The notes under the pieces were generated by a model. That model made no database searches and was not told the DNA's origin. It was given only the letters and a program-made list of their open reading frames with translations. The position numbers were made by a program, and so were the translations under genes. Of a stretch of DNA of 33,431 nt, positions 8,769 to 17,694 are shown one piece after another. Source of the DNA: Campylobacterota bacterium (GTDB taxonomy: Bacteria; Campylobacterota; Campylobacteria; Campylobacterales; Sulfurovaceae); NCBI GenBank assembly GCA_013153055.1, contig JAADFE010000116.1:1-33431 (forward strand). Direction: 5' to 3'. How positions within the stretch are numbered: position 1 is the first letter of the stretch; each line of letters opens with the position of its first letter.

Positions 8769-11423
8769 ATGTCAAAAATATTACTCTTTATGGCAACACT
8801 ATCAGCCATATATGCCGAAACGGTAGTGGTACCAGATAGATATGAGATTATAGATGATGAAAATAGTAGCTATATATTCTCAGATGAGTATAGAGGAGTA
8901 CTACCTGATATCAAAGAGTATCAAGATAGAGTTATCGCTCAATACAGTAGTGAGTTTGGGTTTAATTTTGATGATAAGTTGCGTGTTGGGTTAGCTTCAC
9001 AAAATAACCAAATAGCCAACGCTTTTTCTACTCAGATACCATTTAATTCACAGCTTTTTTATGGAGCTGGGGCTGGAGAGGTTGATTATTTTTGCTCTAC
9101 CTCTTGGCTCAAAGGTATAATCCTACATGAGACAGCTCATAATTTTCAGCTAAATCCAAAAGAGAGCCTCTCCTCTAGGATTAGTCACAAAATTGTAGGT
9201 AATACACCGTTTACTTTTTTAGGACCTCTGCCTATATTTCCTATACCAAATATTATGATAAATAGCTTTGTGTTAGAGGGAAATGCAGTACTAAATGAGT
9301 CTAGGTTTGGTATAGGTGGACGGCTATATAGTGGATATGCACTAGCTGAGATAGTATCTATGGCAAAAGCAGACAAGATTAAACCAGAGAGAATGTATAA
9401 TCAAACGCTAGATTTTCCATATAGTGAAAATCACTATCTAGTTGGTGGATTTTTTCAACAGTTTTTGGCTAGAAAATATGGAGTCAAAAGGGTAAATAGC
9501 TATTTTAAGATACACTCAAAACAGTTTTTTCCATTTTTTACAAGTAGTGCTTTTAAAAATACCTTTGGTAAGACATTTAAAACCCTCCTAAAGGAGTTTG
9601 TAGATGATGTCAAAACTAAACATGCAAATTTCAAAGCCACAAAAGGCAAAACAATAGCTACAAGTCAGCTATTTGTTCCTATGAATAGAACAGATAGAGA
9701 GATATATACTCTAGTTGGAGACTACAAGAGCTACCCAAAAATATTACAATTTGATAAACAGAGTAAACAGGTCAGCTTTAAAAGAGGAGCATATAGAACA
9801 GGAGAGCCATTTAAAATAGATAATAGATACTACACATTAAGCTCTGTAAAAACCTCTCCAACCAAAATCAAAATGGGGCTAATAGATGATAGTGCATATC
9901 TACAAAAAGGAAGTAGTGGCAAAGTCATCCAAGGATACCTATCCAATAACCAAACCGTATATTTTGATATACCAAAATCACTAGATACTCCTCATATCTA
10001 TATAGATGGTAAATTTTATGATACAAGTAGCTCCTCTGTATATATCAATGGGGATGATTTGTACTATTTTAAACAAAATGGTCACACTAGAACTCTATAT
10101 AAAAACAAAAAGCCTATATTTGACTATAGTGGCTACTATGGATTTATAACAGATATTGGAGATGATGGTAGTATATATTTTATATCACTTACTCCTCATG
10201 GAAGTACAGCATATAGTTACTCCAATGGTCAAATCAAAAGAGTAGCTTTAGGAGATGATGTTATAGAGTTTAAACTTATCAATCCCAACGAGGCATTAGT
10301 TGCTACAATAGGAGCAGATGAGTATAAATACCAGATAATCAAAATCAATCCAACAGTAGCCTCTGTCCCTACACCTGATTATTTTTTAGAAGATAGCAGT
10401 AGTTTAGTTACTCAATCAAAAGATTTCTCTAACAATCAAAACAGCAAACTAAAAGCAAAAGAGTATAACCCTATAACCAATTTAGAGTATAGCTCACTAG
10501 AGCAGTATATGGGATATAGTGATGATGAAGGAGGTTTTCTAAGTTTACAGGCTAATTTTGTTGACCCTCTTATGCAAAACTCATTAGCAGTACTACTCTC
10601 AGCAGATGAAGAGAGCGTTGTAGGTGGAGTTGGATATAGCAATAATGCTCACGCTTTAGAGTTTGGAGCAGAGGGTTATCTAGTATCTCACAATGATGAC
10701 TATTATCATGCAGATGAGAGAGATAATGGATACTCTGCTTATTTAAAACTACCACTAGTAGCCACAGGATATTGGAGGGCTTTTACTACTCTTGATTATA
10801 CAAAAGATTTTGATAATATATACCGTAAACCACTCTCCCTATCACTAGATATAAACAATATAAAGCAGTTTGGAGTTAGTAAATACCCAAATAGTCTAAA
10901 TAGTCTAAATCTATTTATCTCACAAGATAGAGGAGAGAATAGTTATGGAGGCTCATACTCTTGGGGATATGGATTACCATATCAGAGTTTTATCTCTTTT
11001 GATGCTACATATATGAAGAGTAATACTATAGATGAATATAGAGAAAAGGGTATAGAGATAAACCATAATTTTGGTGATATACAGACAGAGAAAGCCTCTA
11101 TTAGTATGCCAACTATAGAGACGACTCATTATGCAAAAGAGCTAAAAGTAGGAGGGATAGGAGTTTATAAAACTATTGATGCACCTCTATATTTTTTCTC
11201 ATTTCCTCTATCTATACAAAGAGAATCTATATATCTAAAACAGAAACTATATGATATTGATTTTGCAAATGAAAATAGAAAATACAGTGAGACAACTCTA
11301 GGGCTAGAGAGTGACTTTGTATTTTTCAATAACTTTGTAGCACCTATAAAGTTTGAGCTTTTATATAATCCTGATGTAAAAGACCAGACACAGTTTAGGA
11401 TTTTGATGGGGATGGAGTTTTGA
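8769..11423 (+). CDS. Outer membrane protein with gluzincin-like HExxH domain, middle beta-rich region and C-terminal barrel
   Basis: The start is ATG 8769, not the in-frame ATG at 8733 inside the upstream gene: AGGG at 8759-8762 is correctly spaced and a signal peptide (1-16, ending AIYA) begins there. The mature protein has HETAH at residues 120-124 and a downstream LEGNAVLNES with E170, the layout of zinc metallopeptidases of the gluzincin type. Residues about 320-560 repeat short beta-strands (YYTLSSVK, IYIDGKFYDT, GSIYFISLT) like a TolB/WD40-type propeller. From about 590 on, alternating strands end in a terminal Phe (ILMGMEF), typical of an outer membrane barrel. It likely sits in the outer membrane with a protease-like domain in the periplasm or outside. 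Activity is inferred only from the motif. Confidence 0.8.
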   Translation: MSKILLFMATLSAIYAETVVVPDRYEIIDDENSSYIFSDEYRGVLPDIKEYQDRVIAQYSSEFGFNFDDKLRVGLASQNNQIANAFSTQIPFNSQLFYGAGAGEVDYFCSTSWLKGIILHETAHNFQLNPKESLSSRISHKIVGNTPFTFLGPLPIFPIPNIMINSFVLEGNAVLNESRFGIGGRLYSGYALAEIVSMAKADKIKPERMYNQTLDFPYSENHYLVGGFFQQFLARKYGVKRVNSYFKIHSKQFFPFFTSSAFKNTFGKTFKTLLKEFVDDVKTKHANFKATKGKTIATSQLFVPMNRTDREIYTLVGDYKSYPKILQFDKQSKQVSFKRGAYRTGEPFKIDNRYYTLSSVKTSPTKIKMGLIDDSAYLQKGSSGKVIQGYLSNNQTVYFDIPKSLDTPHIYIDGKFYDTSSSSVYINGDDLYYFKQNGHTRTLYKNKKPIFDYSGYYGFITDIGDDGSIYFISLTPHGSTAYSYSNGQIKRVALGDDVIEFKLINPNEALVATIGADEYKYQIIKINPTVASVPTPDYFLEDSSSLVTQSKDFSNNQNSKLKAKEYNPITNLEYSSLEQYMGYSDDEGGFLSLQANFVDPLMQNSLAVLLSADEESVVGGVGYSNNAHALEFGAEGYLVSHNDDYYHADERDNGYSAYLKLPLVATGYWRAFTTLDYTKDFDNIYRKPLSLSLDINNIKQFGVSKYPNSLNSLNLFISQDRGENSYGGSYSWGYGLPYQSFISFDATYMKSNTIDEYREKGIEINHNFGDIQTEKASISMPTIETTHYAKELKVGGIGVYKTIDAPLYFFSFPLSIQRESIYLKQKLYDIDFANENRKYSETTLGLESDFVFFNNFVAPIKFELLYNPDVKDQTQFRILMGMEF

Positions 11424-12260
11424 TTACTTTATCTCCTCTATCTCCTCATCTCTATCTAGTATATAACAAAACTTCAACCCATGTAAAAATATAGCCCATG
11501 ATATATATATCCATAGAAAAAAGAAGAGTAGAATACTCAAACTACCATATATACTCATATATGTTTTGTTGTGTAGAACATAAAATATAAATCCAATTTT
11601 GGCTAGATACCAAGCAAGAGAGGCTATAAATGAGCTAATAGCAGCAGCTACTGTAGATACATTGGTATTGGCTGAGATTTTATATGTGAGAAAAAATATA
11701 GACCATATAATAAAAAATGGCAGTATAGTTATAAGCTCTATTCCCGAAGTTAGTTTATTGTTATCTAAAAAGTTTTGTATCTCTGTAGATAGATAAAAAG
11801 ACAATACAAGCATAATAGGAGTTAGTGTAACTAGTGTCCAATATACAGATACAGAAGCCCAAAAGCTTCTTCTTTTAGAGCCAAAAATATCATTGACTAT
11901 ATAGTCATAGTTTTTAAAAAACATCATAGAGGCAAAGAGAACATATATAACTCCTACAACTCCCAATTTACCAGAGTTAGCTATAAAACTATTGATATAT
12001 GTTAATATCTCCTCTGAGTTTGTAGGCAATAGATTATTGAATAGTATATCTTGGATATTTTTATATATATCATCAAATATAGGTAAATGAGTCAATATAG
12101 ACAAGATAATAACCAATAGAGGAACAATAGAAAAGAGAGTATAAAAACTCAAACTAGCAGAGTAGTATCCAAGTTTATCATCAAATAGTGCTTTGATAAA
12201 GTCGCGTATAAATATATAATAATCTTTGACTATTTGACGAAATTTTACATCTCTCTTCAT
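11424..12260 (-). CDS. YihY/BrkB-family inner membrane protein
   Basis: The 278-residue protein shows the family pattern: an amphipathic N-terminus, then LGYYSASLSFYTLFSIVPLLVIILSIL, which is the conserved first membrane segment with its YYSAALAF-type motif, followed by about five more helices (near 95-115, 135-160, 175-195, 200-230 and 240-265). Proteins of this family were once called ribonuclease BN, a role now assigned to another enzyme; their transport or membrane function is still unsettled. The stop codon abuts the stop of the outer membrane metalloprotease-like gene, so the two are convergent. It appears monocistronic. Confidence 0.88.
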   Translation of the reverse strand: MKRDVKFRQIVKDYYIFIRDFIKALFDDKLGYYSASLSFYTLFSIVPLLVIILSILTHLPIFDDIYKNIQDILFNNLLPTNSEEILTYINSFIANSGKLGVVGVIYVLFASMMFFKNYDYIVNDIFGSKRRSFWASVSVYWTLVTLTPIMLVLSFYLSTEIQNFLDNNKLTSGIELITILPFFIIWSIFFLTYKISANTNVSTVAAAISSFIASLAWYLAKIGFIFYVLHNKTYMSIYGSLSILLFFFLWIYISWAIFLHGLKFCYILDRDEEIEEIK

Positions 12261-12398
12261 ATCTATCCTTTTATTCTTTTATAATAGTATAATATATTAT
12301 GTTAAAAGAACAATAATTAAAATATTTAAATTATATTTTATTAGAATATCGTTACTCCCATGAAAAACTAATTAAAGGGCTTATCAATAGAAAAAATG

Positions 12399-12418
12399 TA
12401 TAATCATCTAAAAAAGGT
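12399..12418 (+). promoter_or_regulatory. Promoter -10 and ribosome binding site of the first toxin-antitoxin locus
   Basis: TATAAT at 12399-12404 directly preceded by TG, then AAGG at 12415-12418 ahead of ATG 12425. The remainder of 12261-12398 is AT-rich without another clear element. Confidence 0.45.
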
Positions 12419-12424
12419 TTATAT

Positions 12425-12658
12425 ATGTTAGCAATAAATCAAGAACAACTTTTTAAAAATATAGAGATACTACCTATTGAAATTAAAACAAAAATAGTGG
12501 ATATGTTACTAAAAAGCCTAAATCCGATTAATGAATCAATAGATAATTTATGGCTCAAAGAGGTCAATCAAAGAAAAGAGGATATAGAGTCAGGTAGAGT
12601 TGAGACTATTGATGGTGATGAAGTTTTTTTAAAAATACAAAAGAGACTTGATAAGTAA
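12425..12658 (+). CDS. Antitoxin, addiction module component family
   Basis: This 77-residue acidic/helical protein has the pattern of the putative addiction-module component family (TIGR02574 type): an N-terminal helix ending LPIEIKTKIVDMLLKSL, then LWLKEVNQRKEDIESGRVETIDGDEVFLKIQ. The ESGRVETIDGDEV segment is the part that embraces the RelE/ParE-type toxin in this family. Its TAA overlaps the toxin's ATG (TAATG), the usual coupled layout. As the toxin reading frame is broken, this antitoxin may now be an orphan. Confidence 0.88.
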   Translation: MLAINQEQLFKNIEILPIEIKTKIVDMLLKSLNPINESIDNLWLKEVNQRKEDIESGRVETIDGDEVFLKIQKRLDK

Positions 12659-12954
12659 TGAGATACTCTTTTCATCCAGATGCAGAGATAGAGTTAAATC
12701 AAGCTATTGATTATTATGAAGAGTCTCAAAAAGATTTGGGATTAGAGTTTGCTGATGAGGTATATAAAACTATACATAGAATATTGACATTTCCTAAAGC
12801 TTGGTAATCTCTAGGAGATGGTATTCGAAGATGTCTAACAAATAGATTCCCATTTGGTATAATCTATTATCAAAGAAATGAAGAAATTATTGTCTTGGCT
12901 GTGATGCAACTCAATAGGAAACCTAACTATTGGAGAGATAGAAAACAGGGATAG
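12658..12954 (+). pseudogene. RelE/ParE-family toxin gene interrupted by an in-frame stop
   Basis: Translation from ATG 12658 gives a typical ParE/RelE N-terminus (HPDAEIELNQAIDYYEE, then LGLEFADEV) up to FPKAW at codon 49. A TAA follows at 12805-12807. The same frame then continues without a break as SLGDGIRRCLTNRFPFGIIY, then VLAVMQLNRKPNYW and a TAG at 12952-12954. The full frame is 98 sense-equivalent codons, the normal family length. Both halves match the family, so one base change or read-through is the only lesion. The first 49 residues lack the catalytic basic C-terminal half and should be inactive. The remains sit directly behind the antitoxin. Confidence 0.85.
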
Positions 12955-12963
12955 ATAAATTAT

Positions 12964-14550
12964 CTACCCCCTCTGATTTCCAGCAAAAAAGTTCCCAGCT
13001 AACCCTAAAGGAACCACTGTTCTATAAAATAGATACCGACCTATAAGCTCACTAACCAAAGCCCCAATAGTAGAGAGTAGTAGAGTAAAAATAGCCAATC
13101 CTATCAATCCACTAGCAGTAAATAAAATAGCTAGTAGTGGTAATATAAGAGCAAAAGCTATTAGTGTATATACTCTTATCTTTTTTAGTTTTCCAAAATG
13201 TTCTTGAAGCAGTATTCTAGTTCTATTTAGTTGATAATATATAGGACTCTCTTTATCTAAATGTCGATAGAACATAACCTCTTCATATATGATAAGCACC
13301 TGTGCCATTCCACTTAGAAGTGATATAGCCAAAAGTACTACAGCTCCATCTTTTCCATTTGTTATGAGCAAAATTGTAGCTATAAGCAAAAATCCAATAT
13401 ACCCTGAACCAAAAAATCTTTTGGTAGTTGATTTTCTATCCCATGATGGTCTAGCAGGAACTCTATAAATCATCGATTGGGCATATATACCGTAGATACC
13501 TATAGCTAAAGTTATAGCCATTACCAATAATAACCCAAACCCTCCTATATCAAATAGATACATAAGTGCTACCAATGAAGCTAATGCCGTATATACCCCT
13601 AGTGCTATAGCCTCTCTGGAGAGCCATGAGGTTTTCCAATTTTTCATAGCAGTTATAGCCAATATCGGTCGTCCTAAATGCAGAGCCGATAGAGGCAGTC
13701 CAATAGCAGATGGTATAAAAGCCATAATAGCCATAGATAGAGTAGGCTTTGGTAGGTTAAATCCTAAACTAAATAGCAACTGACCTAAAAATAGTGCCAA
13801 AAATGCTCCAACTGATAGCTGTGTAAGTACAGTCATAAATACTAGTGGCAACTCTGCATGAGCTGGTTTTAATATTCTCTCATCTGCTGGTTTATACTCT
13901 GGCATATCTTTTGGCAAGGTATATCTAGTGGTTGGTTTTGTAATCTCTACATCAGGCAAGAGTGGAGCAGTTCCCTCTTTTTTCATATCATATTTTATCC
14001 ACTGCTCTTTATTTACAACCTCTATCTCTATAGCCCCAGCAGGACACGCTTGGATACAAGCAGGAGTTTCACCTACAGCTAACTTGTCATGACACATATC
14101 ACATTTGGTTACTATGCCTCTATCTTGGTTAAATACAGGCACCTCATAAGGGCAGTTCCAAGTACAATATTGACACCCTATACAGACATCATCATCATGA
14201 AATACTATTCCACTATCTTCAAATTTGATATATGAGTTGGTAGGACACCCTTTTAGACACTCTGGGTCTATACAGTGGTTACAGCTCATAGAGTTAAATA
14301 GTTGAGATACATTAGGGAACTCTCCTCCCTCCATCTCTCCTACTCGTCTCCACTTTACATCTGCTGGATTATTTTGAAGCTCATTACATGCAGCTTCACA
14401 ACAGTGACACCCTACACAAGCAGTAGCATCAAAGTGAAATCTATACTGTTCTCCATCTTTTAGCTTGGGAATATCTATACTATAGTTACCACACTGCATC
14501 CCTGTTTGGGCTTTGTGGTTGATAAAACTATCTATTGGGGTTGGACTCAT
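12964..14550 (-). CDS. DMSO reductase-type electron transfer fusion: DmsB four-cluster ferredoxin plus DmsC membrane anchor
   Basis: Residues 1-210 are a DmsB/NrfC-like subunit with sixteen cysteines in four [4Fe-4S] sets: C45/48/51/55, C90/93/98/102, C123/126/129/133 and C150/153/165/169. Residues from about 235 to 520 form a hydrophobic DmsC/YnfH-type anchor of around eight helices. The two are usually separate genes (about 205 and 285 aa), so 528 residues equals a clean fusion. There is no Tat signal. The molybdopterin catalytic subunit is not in the flanking genes. TATAAT on the minus strand (14579-14574) lies 24 bases before the start. It probably passes quinol electrons to or from a molybdoenzyme encoded elsewhere; the substrate is unknown. 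Confidence 0.88.
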   Translation of the reverse strand: MSPTPIDSFINHKAQTGMQCGNYSIDIPKLKDGEQYRFHFDATACVGCHCCEAACNELQNNPADVKWRRVGEMEGGEFPNVSQLFNSMSCNHCIDPECLKGCPTNSYIKFEDSGIVFHDDDVCIGCQYCTWNCPYEVPVFNQDRGIVTKCDMCHDKLAVGETPACIQACPAGAIEIEVVNKEQWIKYDMKKEGTAPLLPDVEITKPTTRYTLPKDMPEYKPADERILKPAHAELPLVFMTVLTQLSVGAFLALFLGQLLFSLGFNLPKPTLSMAIMAFIPSAIGLPLSALHLGRPILAITAMKNWKTSWLSREAIALGVYTALASLVALMYLFDIGGFGLLLVMAITLAIGIYGIYAQSMIYRVPARPSWDRKSTTKRFFGSGYIGFLLIATILLITNGKDGAVVLLAISLLSGMAQVLIIYEEVMFYRHLDKESPIYYQLNRTRILLQEHFGKLKKIRVYTLIAFALILPLLAILFTASGLIGLAIFTLLLSTIGALVSELIGRYLFYRTVVPLGLAGNFFAGNQRG

Positions 14551-14669
14551 TTGGTAATCTCTTTTTTGATTATATTATACTCATAAATTAATATCTTTTT
14601 AATATTTTTATGACTATTTTTTAAGCATAGTAGTTACTAATTAAAATTCTGATACTATTTGAAAAAAGT

Positions 14670-15164
14670 ATGGAGACTATTTTGCAAAGAATTTTTTTTA
14701 TATTGCCGTTACTTGTAGTATCTCTGTTATCTCAGACAGTAAATTTCAAAGAGACAAAATATGTAGAGGCTCTACAACTATACACATATAGAGATGGCAA
14801 TGTAACCTATAGTGACAAATCAACAGTAGTTAGATATGCTGATGGCAAGGTTATAACCAAAAGAGACAATAACCTAACAGTCCAAAATGACAAAGGTGAG
14901 CTACTCACAACTATAAATCTAAATGAAAAACCAGATGTAGCACTCTATTTTCAGCTTACCAAAGCTCTATTTTCAAAAAACTTTGAGAGTTTAAAAGATA
15001 ATTTTGATATAGAAAAATCAAAAAATAAATATAGATTTATACCAAAGGGTGATACCAAAAAGGTTATCAAAGATATAGAGTTATATCTAAATAGTGATGA
15101 GTCTATCAAATATTTTGTTATCAACTTTACAAATATGGATACAATCAAAATTGAAACCAAATAA
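14670..15164 (+). CDS. LolA-like exported protein partnered with an MMPL exporter
   Basis: The 164-residue protein has a signal peptide (about 1-22, ILPLLVVSLLSQ) and then repeated short beta-strands: YVEALQLYTYRDGNVTYSDKS, STVVRYADGKVITKRDN, LTVQNDKGELLTTI. This resembles the half-barrel of LolA/LppX-type lipid carriers. Genes of this kind often precede MMPL-family exporters in lipid or pigment export clusters, which supports the call. ATG 14670 is used here, but GGAG at 14672-14675 is better placed for TTG 14682, which would shorten the protein by four residues. The 3' end overlaps the exporter gene. Fold assignment is by pattern and context only. Confidence 0.6.
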   Translation: METILQRIFFILPLLVVSLLSQTVNFKETKYVEALQLYTYRDGNVTYSDKSTVVRYADGKVITKRDNNLTVQNDKGELLTTINLNEKPDVALYFQLTKALFSKNFESLKDNFDIEKSKNKYRFIPKGDTKKVIKDIELYLNSDESIKYFVINFTNMDTIKIETK

Positions 15165-17298
15165 GTTACCATTTATTATATATTTTGCTGTTATAGTTGT
15201 TGCTATAGCTCTATTTAGACCCTCTCATCTTACTACAAATATGCTCTCGATTTTTGAGCATGATGAGAATATCGAAAAGCTTCAGACTCTAAATAGTTTT
15301 GAGAACACCTCGATGTTATTTGTAACTATAGAGGGGTTTAATCCCAAAAATCTAAATAGACTAAAAGAGATAGAAAAAAAGCTTAAAAAATCAAAATATA
15401 TCAAAGAGACCAAACTAAACCTATCAAAAATAGAGATTTCTGACTATATCAAAAAGAACTACTACCTACTCAGTGAGTTTAAACCAATTCCACTAGATAA
15501 CCAAAATATAAAAGAGAGGCTAACAAAACTCCGTGCCTCTTTGGTAGATTCATTTCTCTATCAGCCTATTGATAAAAATGACCCATTTAAACTTTTTGAT
15601 TTTAATATATTTACCAAAGATAACCTCTCAAAAGATGGATACCTAAGAGTTGGGGATTATGGATATCTGCTCACAGCAAAACTAAAAGGCAATGCTACAG
15701 ATATGAGAGTAGCAAAAGAGATAGAGCAGAGTATCAAAGATATATTAGCAGACCAAAGTGATGATGTTGTAGCATTTTCCAATCTATTTTTTACAGCCCA
15801 AAACTCAACATATATCAAAAAGAGTGTCAATACTATTATGTTTTTCTCTTTTGGGTTGTTGATAGTTCTATTTTTTATTACCCTTAGAGACTACAAAGTT
15901 TTGATAGCTACTATGTTGACTCTCGGTGGTTCTATATTTGTAGCTTTGGCTATTAGTAGCTTTGTTTTTGAGGAGCTATCTATATTTGCTCTAGCTTTTG
16001 GTTCGGCTATTAGCTCTATATCGGTAGATTATCTATTTCATAACTATTTTCATAGACAGTACCTCAAAAAAGGGATTAACAAATCTATATTTATAGCCTT
16101 TTTGACTACAGCTTTGGGATTTGTCTTTTTACAGTTTGTCTCTTTTCCTCTGATTGTGCAGTTGTCATTTTTTGCTCTAGTTAGTCTATCTTTTTCATAT
16201 TTTCAATTTACATTTATATATCCATATTTCAAATTTGCACCAAAAGAGAACAGACTAAGTCTAAAAGCACTCTATAATATCAAGCCATTTTTACCAGTCA
16301 ATTTAGTATTTATCTTCTCTATAGTAGCTATAATCTATGCAGGATTTCATATCAGATTTGATTATGATTTAAAAAACCTAGACTACGATAACCAGTCTCT
16401 AAAAGCCAAACAGGCAGTTATCCAAAACAATATGCCATCTAAAAGCACTATTTTGATAGAGGCTAATAGTATAGATGAATTGATAGAGAAAGCCTCGATA
16501 CTACAAAAGAAAATCCCATCATTTAACTCTGTAGCCAAAATCGCACTATCAAATCAGGAGTTTAAAACCAAAAGAGAGAAACTAGATAGTTTTGACTTTA
16601 AAAAGCTAAAAGAGTTGCTAAACCAAAATGCCAAAGCGATAGGTTTCAAAGATGGTTATTTTATGGAAGCCTATAGTTTCACAGAGCAGATACCAAAGAG
16701 CTATTCACCTGATTTAGAGGCTTTTAAAGATATGGGATATGAGATAATAAAAAGAGGTGATAAGTTCTATACTATAGCCACTATGAACAAAAATGAGAAG
16801 ATAGAGCCTATGGATGGAGTATATATCATAGATGCCAAAGAGCTAATCAAATCAACCACACAAAATATGTTTGATAGTCTGCTTCTGTATCTATCTCTTT
16901 CATTTGTGTCGGTATTTATTATTATAGCTTGGGTTACTAGAGCTAAAACTATATTGGCTTTGGATTTTATACTATTTCCTATAGCTATGATACTGCTATA
17001 TTTGAGTTTTGTAGGTATCAATATTATGCACCTATTTTCGATTATTATTATTATTGTAGCAGGGATTGACTATGGTATATATATGAGTAGCGATGCCAAA
17101 TCAGACGAGACCAAAGAGGCGATATTTTACTCATTGCTGACATCTTTTAGTGGGTTTGGGATATTGGTATTTAGCTCGATTGGAGCTATGCACTCTATTG
17201 GAGTGGTGATTACTATTGGGATATTGGCTATTTTGTTGTTGGTGATATCTTTAAAATCTAAACCAACTTATAACCAACCATCATTCAAACAGGAGTGA
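15151..17298 (+). CDS. MMPL/RND-superfamily membrane exporter
   Basis: The protein has an N-terminal helix (FIIYFAVIVVAIALF), a large periplasmic loop, a helix bundle (about 240-375 of the long frame), a second loop and a second bundle at the end, the duplicated RND layout. Short MMPL members of 700-800 residues move lipids or other hydrophobic cargo. TTG 15151 is chosen because it leaves a short basic cytoplasmic lead (LKPNKLP) and has GGAT at 15137-15140; ATG 15094 would add 19 residues and overlap the LolA-like gene by 71 bases. The last 13 or so residues are encoded antisense to a decayed response-regulator tail, so the native C-terminus may have been altered. It likely works with the LolA-like protein. 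Confidence 0.82.
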   Translation: MKPNKLPFIIYFAVIVVAIALFRPSHLTTNMLSIFEHDENIEKLQTLNSFENTSMLFVTIEGFNPKNLNRLKEIEKKLKKSKYIKETKLNLSKIEISDYIKKNYYLLSEFKPIPLDNQNIKERLTKLRASLVDSFLYQPIDKNDPFKLFDFNIFTKDNLSKDGYLRVGDYGYLLTAKLKGNATDMRVAKEIEQSIKDILADQSDDVVAFSNLFFTAQNSTYIKKSVNTIMFFSFGLLIVLFFITLRDYKVLIATMLTLGGSIFVALAISSFVFEELSIFALAFGSAISSISVDYLFHNYFHRQYLKKGINKSIFIAFLTTALGFVFLQFVSFPLIVQLSFFALVSLSFSYFQFTFIYPYFKFAPKENRLSLKALYNIKPFLPVNLVFIFSIVAIIYAGFHIRFDYDLKNLDYDNQSLKAKQAVIQNNMPSKSTILIEANSIDELIEKASILQKKIPSFNSVAKIALSNQEFKTKREKLDSFDFKKLKELLNQNAKAIGFKDGYFMEAYSFTEQIPKSYSPDLEAFKDMGYEIIKRGDKFYTIATMNKNEKIEPMDGVYIIDAKELIKSTTQNMFDSLLLYLSLSFVSVFIIIAWVTRAKTILALDFILFPIAMILLYLSFVGINIMHLFSIIIIIVAGIDYGIYMSSDAKSDETKEAIFYSLLTSFSGFGILVFSSIGAMHSIGVVITIGILAILLLVISLKSKPTYNQPSFKQE

Positions 17299-17313
17299 TA
17301 TACTCTTTTGAGC
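17258..17313 (-). pseudogene. Decayed 3' end of an OmpR-type response regulator gene
   Basis: Read on the minus strand, bases 17313-17287 match 18141-18115 in 26 of 27 positions and would encode the same SKEYITPV peptide; the one difference is synonymous (ACT for ACC). The next codon is TGA instead of TGG, then after a 3-base insertion the frame resumes as VGYKL and ends in TAG at 17260-17258, parallel to the intact gene's IGYKLR stop. The relic overlaps the 3' end of the MMPL gene on the other strand. Nothing of the receiver domain remains nearby. Confidence 0.75.
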
Positions 17314-17326
17314 TTTATCCATATAA

Positions 17327-17350
17327 GGCGAGGCTGAAGCCATCGGTTCC
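17327..17350 (+). repeat. 24-base dispersed repeat, copy 1
   Basis: This sequence, starting GGCGAGGCT and ending CATCGGTTCC, recurs at 27849-27872 with a single A/G difference. Both copies are intergenic and on the same strand. The centre can form a small GGC/GCC hairpin. No gene or known element explains it. Confidence 0.7.
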
Positions 17351-17420
17351 TATTTTTTTGAAATTAATTTTGCCAAAAATACCAAAAAATAAATTATATT
17401 CAATTCGCTTTAACAAAAGA

Positions 17421-17445
17421 TAGTTTATACTTTAAATATAAACTA
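17421..17445 (+). promoter_or_regulatory. Palindromic operator candidate of the Phd/VapC-type module
   Basis: Nine-base arms TAGTTTATA and TATAAACTA flank a 7-base spacer, 13 bases upstream of the antitoxin ATG. The left arm includes TATACT (17426-17431), a plausible -10. Autorepression by antitoxin or antitoxin-toxin complexes at such a palindrome is standard for this class. The rest of 17299-17420 holds only the dispersed repeat and AT-rich DNA. Confidence 0.6.
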
Positions 17446-17457
17446 CAAGGATATAAA

Positions 17458-17694
17458 ATGACTGTAACAGCAAAAGATTTACGATTTAATATCTCAATGC
17501 TTTTTGATTTATTGAGTAAAGGTGAAGAGATACTTATTACCTATCGAGGTAAAGCAAAAGCTAAATTAATCTCTTATACAGAAACCTCCAATCAACCTAA
17601 AACAGATATGATTTTTGGTATGTGGAGCGATAAAGAGCAGAGTGTAGATGAGATGGTTAGAAATATGAGAAAAGGTCGAAATTTTGATTTATGA
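17458..17694 (+). CDS. Antitoxin, Phd/YefM family
   Basis: The 78-residue protein begins MTVTAKDLRFNISMLFDLLSKGE and continues ILITYRGKAKAKLISY, the N-terminal dimerisation and DNA-binding fold of Phd/YefM antitoxins. The C-terminal half (MIFGMWSDKEQSVDEMVRNMRKGRNFD) is the flexible toxin-neutralising tail typical of partners of PIN toxins. The ribosome binding site is AAGGA at 17448-17452. It overlaps the toxin gene by 11 bases, and a 25-base palindrome lies upstream. Confidence 0.92.
   Translation: MTVTAKDLRFNISMLFDLLSKGEEILITYRGKAKAKLISYTETSNQPKTDMIFGMWSDKEQSVDEMVRNMRKGRNFDL

Noticed and set aside
12948-12969. Imperfect hairpin between the toxin remnant and the DmsBC fusion
   Set aside because: The stem has an unpaired base and no U-run on either strand, so a terminator call is not supported.
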